In this document: positions 54,696 to 64,000 of the stretch, piece after piece | Numbering within the stretch: position 1 is the stretch's first letter | Layout: each line of letters opens with the position of its first letter | Source: Erythrocercus mccallii | Taxonomy: Eukaryota; Chordata; Aves; Passeriformes; Dicruridae | Direction of reading: 5' to 3' | NCBI GenBank assembly: GCA_013397435.1 | Contig: VZRG01000006.1 | Coordinates: forward strand, 2,300,430-2,364,429 | Length of the DNA: 64,000 nt | Program-made: the position numbers and the translations under genes | The notes under the pieces: generated by a model | Databases searched by the model: none | What the model was told of the DNA's origin: nothing | The model's input: the letters and a program-made list of their open reading frames with translations, nothing else

Positions 54696-54853
54696 CTTTT
54701 GATATTCCTTGATGTTAACCAGGTTGAAAGAAAATATGTGATCCTTTGCTCCAACATACAGCCGACCGCGTTCTTCATCCAAGAGGAAAGTATGGTAACT
54801 GGAGCTGTTAGCTAGTCCATTGAAATTGATTATATTGTTGGATTCCAACATTT
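54696..54853 (-). CDS. SEMA3A: Semaphorin-3A, coding exon 2 (start of sema domain)
   Basis: This exon encodes the beginning of the sema beta-propeller of semaphorin-3A, a secreted guidance cue that repels axons through neuropilin-1/plexin-A receptors. The minus strand reads MLESNNIINFNGLANSSSYH, then TFLLDEERGRLYVGAKDHIF, then SFNLVNIKEYQK. Upstream is an acceptor (...atcttacag) and downstream a donor (gtacgt). The exon is 158 bases: two bases completing a split Glu codon, then 52 whole codons, about residues 38-90. Asn53 in the NSS sequon matches a known glycosylation site of the family. FNLVNIKEYQ is the bird-like version; mammals usually have FDLVNIKDFQ. The paralogues SEMA3C, 3D and 3E differ widely here, so the assignment to 3A is firm. 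The ATG inside the exon is an internal Met, not the start codon. Confidence 0.95.
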
Positions 54854-56966
54854 CTGTAAGATAAAGGTAATAATTTTGTTTTTATTATGGTAAAATGAAA
54901 TAGAGACTTATATTTTGATTTGTACAGATACCATTTTAGGAATTTGTGCTTATGGTGTAGAAATAAATGAAAGCGTTATTTACCTAGGCCCCTGAATGTT
55001 TTTATTTCAAGCACTCAAACTGCTTGTGAGATTCAGCTCTACAAAGAGGTCAAAACAACAGTGAAATCAATTAAAAACCTGTACAAGTTTTTAGGTGGTA
55101 AAATTCTATCCATGTAGCTCACCAACTGTTGGACAAAGTTCAATTTTGTTCAATCAATGAGATTTGTAAGGATAAACTTGGGGATAACTGGCTGAAAACC
55201 ACATCTAAACAAAAAATCTACTTCCAGTAGAAGAAACTATTTCATAAAGATCTGTAAGTTATGAGAAAAGGGATAAAAATGACTAGCTGATGAGATAAAA
55301 TAACATGTAGCACCTATTCGTAAATGTATTATATTCTGAGCTTTCTCACACAGGCAGCATGTTGTTCCCTTGCTTGAAACAAGAATTTACCTAGAGTAAA
55401 GTAACCTTGCTTGTTTTTAAACTCAAGAGTAATTTTCTAGTTCTGATATTCTTCACTGAGATTTGCATTTGCTATGGACAGGACAGGATTTTTTTAAAGT
55501 ACAAGGATCCACAGAATCACCTTAGCTATTCAAACATTAACAAAGTCATGTGCATTTTTCTGAAAAATATTTTTACCATAAGTTAATATAGACCATAAAA
55601 GTATAAATATTCATGAGAATACACCTTCTTTATGCCTATCTATATTCATATTGGGACCAAAACCAAACCATCTCAATCATTTTAAGGCATGTCTCCACTA
55701 GTAAGTCATCAATAAGAAAGTTTCCTGGCGATGACAAATCCTCCATGGTACAAGCCCTAAGCTTGTGAATTATGAAGGCAAACATCCAGCTTTAGGAGCA
55801 GGAGCACTTCCACTGATGGAACAATGAAGACAGATGAGAAAGGGAGTGAATACATCAGCATCCAAGGGCTGATGGCCAGAGGGCATGGCCTGAGCTTCAG
55901 GTAGGTAATGTATGCATCAATTCTGCCACATGTTCAAGCCAAGGACATATGTAACTCCTCTTAGACCATGTGTCAAATGCCTGGGTGTCTAGGATTCACC
56001 TAACAGTGTAGCTACCTTTTAAGGCTTTTCAGTTTTCAGTAAGATCACTCCCATTTTCCACCATTATTCCAACTGAGAAGTGAGTGTAAGATAGCATCCC
56101 ATATACTGATAGCAATCATGGAGAAACTTCTGTTAAAACAAAAGTTTCTGCCTAATTTTCAATTCCTTTCCCTTCTTCTTAACTCATTCTTTTGTATTAA
56201 CAAGGAAGATGTTAGGTGGGGAATTTCTGGACCTAGGTAATAGTGATACTTATGATTTTACAGAATTTCACACCTGTAGCTTGGTAGCTCTGCAGATGGT
56301 AAACTTATTTTTGATGTTCACTTATACCAGGCAGATTTTGAAGCAAGTTGAAACTCTGCAAAAACATTAGTAGGCAATATACTCAAGGAAGACAAACACT
56401 ATTAGTTGCATACCATTTGGGATAGCTTTCAGCTTTAGTATTCTTTGTATTTATTTGGAAAAACTCTCACTACCACCAAAAATAGTTAATTTGTGTAGCA
56501 GTGTAGCACAGCATCAGAGTAGACACCGTATTTTGTTTCTTATTCTACACTTTTTGTCACTAAATATAACTATACATTTATATCACAATCTTGTACTGCT
56601 CAAGACTGAAGCTCACTTTTTAAAAATTATTTTTCTTTTAAATGTAACAATCAAATTACCTCAAGCAGTCTTGTCAAAATAATTCTTATGGCTTCCTGCC
56701 AAGTTCTAGAATTTGACTCTATTGTCCTCCAGTTCACTTATTTGCATTTTGTAAGAGACTTTACTAATTCTCTTTACTCTGTAATGACTGATTCAGATGT
56801 TGAATGTCGACTTGCTGAATAGTGAGTGATGTAGATGATTGATTGCTTAACTTGTCTTAAAACTCTCTCTTGGCTAGAAATGCTCTGCTGTCACCTGTAT
56901 CTGATCATTTTTCTTATAATACAGCTGTCAAAAACCTTTGTAATTTTTTCATCTTTGTTGGTTTGA

Positions 56967-57078
56967 ACTCATATTCTGCCCTTTGTGACTGCAGTGTAAA
57001 GACAAGTGTCTGCTGAAGTCAATGTTATACAAAGGTAAAACTGATAAAAATGAAAATGAGATCAGTTAGGCACACAGC
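56967..57078. repeat. Old palindromic MITE-like amniote repeat
   Basis: The sequence runs from ATATTCTGCCCTTTGTGACT, through TGCTGAAGTCAATG in the middle, to GGTAAAACTGATAAAAATGA and GAGATCAGTTAGGC. It follows the order of the widespread amniote palindromic repeat (ATTCTGCCC...TTACACC...GAAGTCAATGG...GGTGTAAA...GAGA.CAGAAT..GGCCC). No coding capacity. The match is from memory of the repeat type, not an alignment. Confidence 0.55.
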
Positions 57079-59019
57079 TACTTGGCTTAAAAGAAGCCTG
57101 ATATTATTTTGCTAATGCAGAGTTCTAAATAGTACTACAGATGGTGATTGGCATTTTCTTGTCTTTCTAATATTCATGAAATATGTGAGATCATAGCATT
57201 GGAGTCTAGGGTTTATTATGGACAAGACTACATTACATCATCATCTTCACTATTCATAAGTCTTCATAGTAAAACTGAAAAAGGACCAGGTGTGGCTGTG
57301 CAGGGAAATATATAGTTTGGTTTTCTTTTCTTTTAATTTTCTGTGACTTTCAGAGCATGCAACCCAAACACTGTAGGGTCTTTTAACGAACATTTTATTT
57401 ATACTCAATCTAAAAGATAAATTCCATTGCTTTCTCTAAAAATGGGACATTTCTTCTAGGTTTTCATTCATTATATGTCATATTGTCAAATTACTGACTT
57501 TTGCAGATGACAACTGGATTTCCAGCATCTGTTGCCCAAAAGATTAGGCCTGCTCCAAGATTAGACATGCTCCAAGCAGTGTATTTTAAATCACGTGACA
57601 TCAGGTTTCTCCCTGTCAGGAATCAGGTTGAGAATATAGGCTGAGGAGAAAAACATCATTTGTGTGTTGATGATTCTCAATCACTACTAATTCAGGTAGG
57701 TTTGAGCTACACCAGGTGTAGGAGGTGAAATCCTAAATAATTTTTGCAGTTCCTCTGCTGTTTATTCTAACTGATATGTATTCATCCAGATGAATCTGGC
57801 TTTACAGGCCATTCTGGAACAGGGTGTTGAATAGCAAGGCAAAGGCATTTGCACAATCAATACAAATAAAGTATTCCACTTCCTCAAATTCATTAGTTTT
57901 GAAGTGTTTACTATCCAGTGTCTTCATTATCCAATGAATGACTATTGCTGAGAGTGAGAGCAAAGACAGGGCTCAATCCCAGAAGCGCACAGGCATCCTT
58001 CAATTCTACTAAGGGTTGATCACTCATGCTGGAAAAGGTTTGTAGATGATAACATAAACCAAGATTTACAACAAAGGTTGCACTGTAATGACAAGAGGAA
58101 ATGATGAATACATTCAATGTATCAATGAAATTAATACTGTCTACTAGCATAGCCTAAATATTTTCCCTTTATTTTCTTATAATTAAATGTTGGCCTAGCC
58201 ATGATCTAAGCAGACAGGTAATGGTTGCCTGTTCTTAAAGTCTTTTTTTTTTTACTTCCTCTATGATCTGTGCATAGAAGTTATTTTTATTGCGAAGATG
58301 TAATATTACTCCACTGTTTTTTCAGTAATTTCCCAGAGAATTTATTTAGTAATTGCACTGAGATAATTTTCTCATTTCCTTTTGACACATCCTCAGCTGT
58401 AGTCATGTCCGTAGCTTTGAACAGGAATGAATGAGCCCTACACAGCTAACCAATGCACACTACAGCTAGCATTGTCTGTGAAATGCTGTATGAAGTAGAT
58501 TTGAAGTGTGAGGTGGTATTTTGAAGGAAAAAGAGATGTCATTGCTTTTATCGGTGCTTCATTCCCACATTTATTAAATGTTGCAGGTGACCAAAACTAA
58601 CAGTTTCAAATGCACCATATCTTAAAAAGTAATCAAATTATAATGAATGTGATGATCACTGAAACCCCATGGAGTTCGAATTTCTCAGAGTTTGTGGACT
58701 AGATGCCCCTAATAACCATTTCAAATAGCTTTAATTCACATTCCTGACTTACTTACTCCATCTTAGTCTCCTTTCTCTGCCAGTGTCCAAGCTGGAAGTA
58801 TTTGACCTTTCTCAATGTGCTTTTCTGTAGATTCTGCATGGTCTTTCTTGTATTAACTGATGTGTCTGTTGATCCAGTCTGACTTGTGTCAGAACATTCA
58901 CTTTGCCAGACAGAGTTGGCACATTTACAGAAGAAAACCAGTCCCTAACTCTTGCCTTCGTTTTAATATGTGGTTATTTAATTTGCTAATGGAATTGTAA
59001 CTTAATAGTATATATACAC

Positions 59020-59075
59020 ACAGAGGGCCAAATTCCTGCTGTGAAATCCATGGAGATATGCATGCGCAAGGAATG
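59020..59075. repeat. Possible palindromic MITE-like remnant
   Basis: GAGGGCCAAATTCCTGCTGT followed by GAAATCCATGG resembles the GGGCCAAATTCTGC... end of the amniote palindromic repeat. It is a short match. Confidence 0.35.
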
Positions 59076-61454
59076 TAGATTTGGTTTATTTTTATCACAC
59101 TTCTTCATTTAAGAAGAAGCCAGAAAACCACAGCTATAGCTAAGATGAATACAGTCATGCAGATCCTGGAGTCTGCTTTATCCATGGTTGGTATTCTACT
59201 GTAAACCTTGTTTTATGTCTGCATTCCCTCAGCAGAGTTTGTCAAGAGAAGAACATAACAAAAGAAAACAATCTTATTTTTCACTTATCTACTAGCAGGC
59301 AAACTATCTTTAATCATTTTAGTGAGAGGGAATTTATTTGTGTAACAACTTAAAAAATTTGTGGGCTTTGGCCTACGTCCCTGTTATAAACTTCACAATG
59401 ACACACACCAGCCAAGACTGTTTTTGTTGATAAGGGTCAAAAGGGCACATCAATTTCTCTAAAAACCAGAGGAAATGTTTCCTAGTTTCCTCAGCAGGAT
59501 TCAGGTCTGGCCCTGTCCTATTCCTGCAGAGTACTGGATCATACAGGGAGTGCTGCTCATCACAACACGCTCCTGAAGCCAATGAGTGGGCTGCTGGTTG
59601 CACAAAACTCTCGACCTGCATTCCTCTGCCAGCAGCGATAAGATCTGGCTGTACATCTCCCAGCAGTAGATAAAAGATGAGTCAATGCCATTATGCCATC
59701 AAACAGGGATTTTGCTGAACTGTGAGCAGTGCCTCCCACAACGTCATGCTAGAACATTTCCTTCTTCTCTCGCCAGGCCTCTACTTTGGCTACAGAGGAT
59801 CAGGTGGCCACATGTCTGCACATGCATTTCTTGCTTACACAGATGCATATTGTGCCTGTTCTGTATATCAGCATGTGTATCTTTCTAAATAATCCCAGGT
59901 GTAAATTAGTCATTGAGTAATTATTTGCTGAATTCTTAGATACATGCAAGGAAAGGAGTGGGTATTCTAACTTCTAGCCTCTCCTGTAGCTTCCTCATTT
60001 CATTGCTGTGAGTGCAGATGGTGACTTCTGCTCCAGTCAAACAGTTACGGAAAAGGCAGGGATTGGCAAGAAATCAAGGAAGCTTCCTGCAAGGCATGAG
60101 CCAGCAGAGCTGTGTGGCAAAACCAGCAATGTAAGCATGGAAAAGGCACCGTACTTGTTGGGAGTCCAGTCCCCACCCAGACGAGACAATGGCTGTCATA
60201 CAGTGAGATCCTTCAGTGGAGTATTTCCCTATATAATGGAAAACACTAGCCTGAAATCAGGAGAGTTTGACCTCATGCCAGGTCTAATGCTTAGTAAAAT
60301 GGCCAATAGCCTGAAGGATAACAACTCCTTTCCTCCCCACCCAGGATTTAACTACTTTATACCACAATTATTTTCTTTCATTGTCACATCAAACATCACT
60401 GGGACCTTAGGATCTTGCCCTTAGTGAGGAGAATGCTTCAGTCACCCATCCTAATTAAAAATAACTTGCTAACAGTCTGTGGTACAATTCAAATATACAA
60501 ACTTCTATAAAACAAAACAAAGAAAACTAATTCATCCTTTTTTTTTTTTCTTTTTAGCATTTCATCTGAGGGGGAAAATAATTGCAGAAACATTTGTTTT
60601 GCCACATCTTTTAGTTTAACTGGTCAGATTATATGTCCTTCAGTTATATTCAAACTGTTCCAATACTTCCAAACTATTTTTACCAGTAAGTCTTTGATTT
60701 CATATTAGGAGCAGAAGAATAAAGAGAGATACGAATTATCAACACCCTCCCCTCCAAAAACAAACCCCAACAACTTATGCTTTCACATAATTTTAGAATT
60801 ACACTGCTTGGAAATACCAGAAAATGATCAGTTTTATCTCAAATGAAACAAAAAACAGGCTTACGAAGTCTATGAGATCACATAGTGCAGTAAGTGATTT
60901 ATCCATTTTTAAAAATGTAACATGAAAACTTCTAATCAGCACCTTTGGGTTTTTGCTACACTAGAGTCACAGAAACTTGAAACTACACAGCGTTTGTTGT
61001 TGATGGCAATTCAGTGTTATTGTAATTTGAATGAGATAAATCACTGGGAGAAAAGGGAAGGTTATCTTATCAGTAATCAAAATACAATTGGAACAGAGCC
61101 TCTCACAGCTGTTCAATCAGTCCTAGCTTTCATCCTTTTCCTCTACCTTATCGCAACAGTTGCCAATCACCTGTTTTCACTGAACTCTACTAAAAGGAGA
61201 AAAAAACAGTACTTTTGTTTTTGAGCAAAACTTTTGCTTCTGAGAGAACACATAGTTCAGAAACACAGTTCAGGGAGCTATTGCAATTTACCAATTAGAG
61301 GTAGCTAGGACAAGATATACAGTTTTTTGTGCAATCATGATGTAAACCAAGCATTTTAAATGAAACACTCCTGCCTATCTTCCACTGTAGCAAAGAAAAC
61401 TTGAGGGCCAGGAGTATACTTTGATTAAAACCAGATACCTGGAAGGAGGAATGT

Positions 61455-61530
61455 TACACCCATGTTTTGTTTCAGTTGCACCAGTATAAGCATGGAATCC
61501 TTTGACTTCAAAATAGTGATGCATATGTTT
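61455..61530. repeat. Probable palindromic MITE-like remnant
   Basis: TTGCACCAGTATAAGCATGG followed by AATCCTTTGACTTCAAAATAG resembles the TTACACCAGTGTAAATCTGG...CCATTGACTTCAATGG part of the same amniote repeat. It is fragmentary and diverged. Confidence 0.45.
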
Positions 61531-61938
61531 TTTATACTGTAAAACTGAGAGAAGATTTTAGCTCATTAATGTCAGCACTATTTAGCTACATGACAGCCCT
61601 TAAAAGTGTTTTTCATTTGAGTAATTGAAGGGGTCACATGATATTTCAAAGACATAAAACATTTATATTCTCAAAACCAACCTGTTTTCCCTTTATTATT
61701 TGTATTATTTGTCCTTTTGGTCTCTGAAAGTGAATCCAGATTATCCCTATTGCTCAGCAATAAAACATGAGAAATATTAACCTATGAGCTAAACAAAGAC
61801 TTGTAAAGCTTGATCTTATACATTTGTAAAATTATTGTAACATCCCATATTATGAATTTGGCTTTGTGAGAAAGGTTATGGCACACCTTTAACCATGAAC
61901 TTCACAAGTATTTAAGCCCAACGTTGTTACAAAATCAC

Positions 61939-62003
61939 ACATTACCCATACTACCATACTACCCATACATTACTACTACTACTACCCATACATTACACAT
62001 TTT

Positions 62004-62035
<32 letters not shown>
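61939..62035 (+). repeat. Compound (TAC)-rich and (GT)n repeat
   Basis: Imperfect units of ATTACCCATAC and TAC (61939-62000) are followed by about 12 GT units ending in GCGCGCGTGTG. The alternating purine-pyrimidine GT/GC part is of the type able to adopt Z-DNA. Confidence 0.9.
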
Positions 62036-64000
62036 ATGCATCAGGCAAGAATATATGATGGCAAAAGGAAATCATAATCTGGTTTTAATAATATGCTTTC
62101 TGTCTAAGGGCAAGTTCACCTGTCTTGAGATTTGAGTAGGTAACATCTTTGCTACCTCCTACTTGTGCTGGTATAAGAACTGCTCAGGGGAAATAATGAA
62201 ACTGATGCATCACACTAATGAGCACCCAGACCTTAAGATCTGTAACTATCAAGGTTTTTTAAAATGTGGCAATAATACTGCAAAATAATGATCTAATGCA
62301 AAGTTTACAAACATTCTAACTCAAATACTGGAAACACTGCAGGCATATTAACTCAGGCTCCTGAGTTTGGTTAGCCCAATGTAGCACTGCGTGACCTTAA
62401 ATTGCACCATCTCAGCTAGCACAGGTAAACAGCTAGCTAAATCCTGATCATTAAATAACTCGGTTATCAGATCTAGTTAGAAGTTAATCAATTTTCAGCT
62501 CTCTCTATGATACTTCTATGAAGTTAGTCTCCAGCAAGCAGAACCGGTACTGGTTACCAATTAAGTAAAATTGTGGGTAGTTGTAACTTCAAGGAGTGAT
62601 TACCTTATCTATAAACAGTACTGGCCTTGTCTCATTAAATACCTTATCACAGAGGCACAAACACCTTTGCAGGGACTGCTGTTTTGCCAGGGCAGGGATG
62701 TACTTAATTTGGCCAGGCAAGACTGAGGTGGGAAGACTGTCACATCCCATCCTCTGCATGGGCAAGCGACATGTTAGGTCCAAGTGTAGCATGGAGCATA
62801 GTTCTTACTGACTGCTCCCAAATAAAGCAAGACACAGATTTCCAGTTCATGAACTTTTCCTGCCAGAACAAAAGCAAGGCAGGAAAAGAGTTGTTGCTCT
62901 CTATAGGCACAGCTACTTGCTCCAGACATTGACCATGCTGCAGTGTAAGTGCACCTGAGTTAACCCTGAAACTCATTTATATACTCAGTGTCCAAAAACA
63001 CTGGCTAAGAAGCCAGCAAAGTTGAATTGAATTGATTTTGCTCTTCATCTAATTATTACTCAATGAAGCTGTACGATGAATTATTAGGGTGTTTTCTCAG
63101 GCAAGCTACTTTGAAGTTAGCTCAAAAGACATAATTGTATTTTGTCATAATCATGACAATGAAAGTCAGATATACACAATGCAAGGACAAAAGGTCTACA
63201 TGATGACTTTTGTACAAGTCCAATTTGAGAAGGTTTAGATTTATTTATTATTATTAAAGTCAGTTCATCTTCCAAATAATCACTATTTCTGAGTAAAATC
63301 TCAGACAAGAATAAAACTCTGAATAATGCCAGAACCTGTCATGATGTTTGGTGACTCTTGCACAAAAAACTACTTAAATACAATGCCATTTAAAAAAATT
63401 CCCTTCTGAAAAGGGAACATCCTAACAAATGAGCCTGAAAGTTCACAGTCAAAAACCCAGTCAGTGTCTTTGTGATTCACACACCATGGACTATAAGGAG
63501 TCAAAAATAACAACAATGTCCAAATGTTGGACTAGAGTTGCACTTATAATAAAACCCTTCCTCATGCAAGTGTATTCCCTTCCCAGGACAGAAGTATTAA
63601 AGTATTTTTTTAACTCTTAAAGAAATCCTATTTTCACGTACCAAATCAATGTACTTCAAAAATAAGTTAGCTCATTTAGAAGAACTAGCAAATACAAGCT
63701 GTTAAGTTTCATAGGGATATCAGAGGAAACTCTTTAAAAGATTGGTGGGTTATTTTCAAGTGTGACTTTGCTGTTTGACAAGCAAGTTACCATTGACCCC
63801 TGGAACAACTAATGGGGTAGGTCTGTAAAGGATTTAGATGTCAAAATTGAGACAGTGTAAGAATGAGGGTGACCTGCAGAGAGTCTGCCACCAGTAAGTC
63901 AGAGTGTCAGTGCTTTCACTGGCTTAAGAGGCTGCAAGGGAGTGTGTCCCTACCGTGTCAAACACTGGGATGGAGGAAACCCAGCAGAGGTGGATTCGAT

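Larger units (their letters stand above)
54854..64000 (-). other. SEMA3A: SEMA3A intron 1, 3' part
   Basis: This is intron sequence upstream of exon 2 in transcript order; it splits a Glu codon after its first base. At least 9.1 kb lies in the window. I looked on the minus strand for the signal-peptide exon (MGW... ending in a KLSYK-type sequence) and did not find it, so it lies beyond 64000. The stretch contains two or three old palindromic MITE-like remnants and a (GT)n tract, otherwise unique AT-rich sequence. Confidence 0.8.

Noticed and set aside
5274..54853. Assignment to SEMA3C, SEMA3D or SEMA3E instead of SEMA3A
   Set aside because: Those paralogues differ strongly in all four exons (for example in the FNGLANSSSYHTFLLDEER and HFENGRGKSPYDPKLLTASL segments), whereas SEMA3A matches nearly throughout.
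60008..60424. 138-codon plus-strand frame
   Set aside because: No domain, no signal peptide and no splice context. It is within intron 1 and looks like a chance opening.
60530..60560. Long T-tract ending in TTTTTAG on the plus strand, like a splice acceptor
   Set aside because: It is on the strand opposite to the gene, and no coding exon with a donor follows it.
60922..61224. 100-codon frame with a hydrophobic segment resembling a small membrane protein
   Set aside because: A single hydrophobic stretch in AT-rich DNA is common by chance. There is no supporting context.
1..64000. CRISPR array, prokaryotic operon, or endogenous retrovirus
   Set aside because: No regular repeat-spacer pattern, no operon-like gene packing, no LTR pair and no gag/pol-like frames were seen. 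The window is vertebrate intronic DNA.

Overview
The window looks like bird nuclear DNA and is almost entirely the inside of one large protein-coding gene. On the minus strand, four short exons with intact splice sites encode consecutive pieces of the N-terminal sema domain of semaphorin-3A (SEMA3A, called collapsin-1 in chicken). Read in transcript order, from high to low coordinates, they are coding exon 2 (54853-54696), coding exon 3 (52078-52016), coding exon 4 (36003-35884) and coding exon 5 (5367-5274). They join in frame to cover roughly residues 38-183 of the usual ~770-residue protein. The first coding exon (start codon and signal peptide) should lie beyond position 64000, and coding exons 6 onward should lie to the left of position 1. 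I did not find either in the window.

Layout from left to right: part of intron 5 (1-5273), exon 5, a 30.5 kb intron 4 (5368-35883), exon 4, a 16.0 kb intron 3 (36004-52015), exon 3, a 2.6 kb intron 2 (52079-54695), exon 2, and 9.1 kb or more of intron 1 (54854-64000). The rest is AT-rich noncoding DNA with few repeats. It holds simple repeats ((TTA)n, (ATCT)n, (GT)n and A/C-rich tracts), a few worn CR1 LINE 3' ends of different ages, several very old palindromic MITE-like remnants of the amniote type, and one SINE with a tRNA-Ile head and a CR1 tail.

Organism: the exon peptides carry bird-like residues (as I recall chicken collapsin-1), CR1 is the only LINE type seen, and I saw no Alu, L1 or B-type mammalian repeats. 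The tRNA-Ile/CR1 SINE resembles the TguSINE1 family described from passerines, which points to a perching bird. That last step is an inference from a single degraded copy.

The exons together encode the start of a secreted axon-guidance protein that signals through neuropilin-1 and plexin-A receptors. I see no second gene on either strand, no RNA gene and no CRISPR or prokaryotic system. The other open reading frames, up to 151 codons, look like chance openings. I found no convincing previously undescribed system. The most useful leads are the SINE copy, a palindromic CCAAT-box pair and a perfect 12-bp hairpin in intron 3, and a substitution at the exon 3/4 junction.
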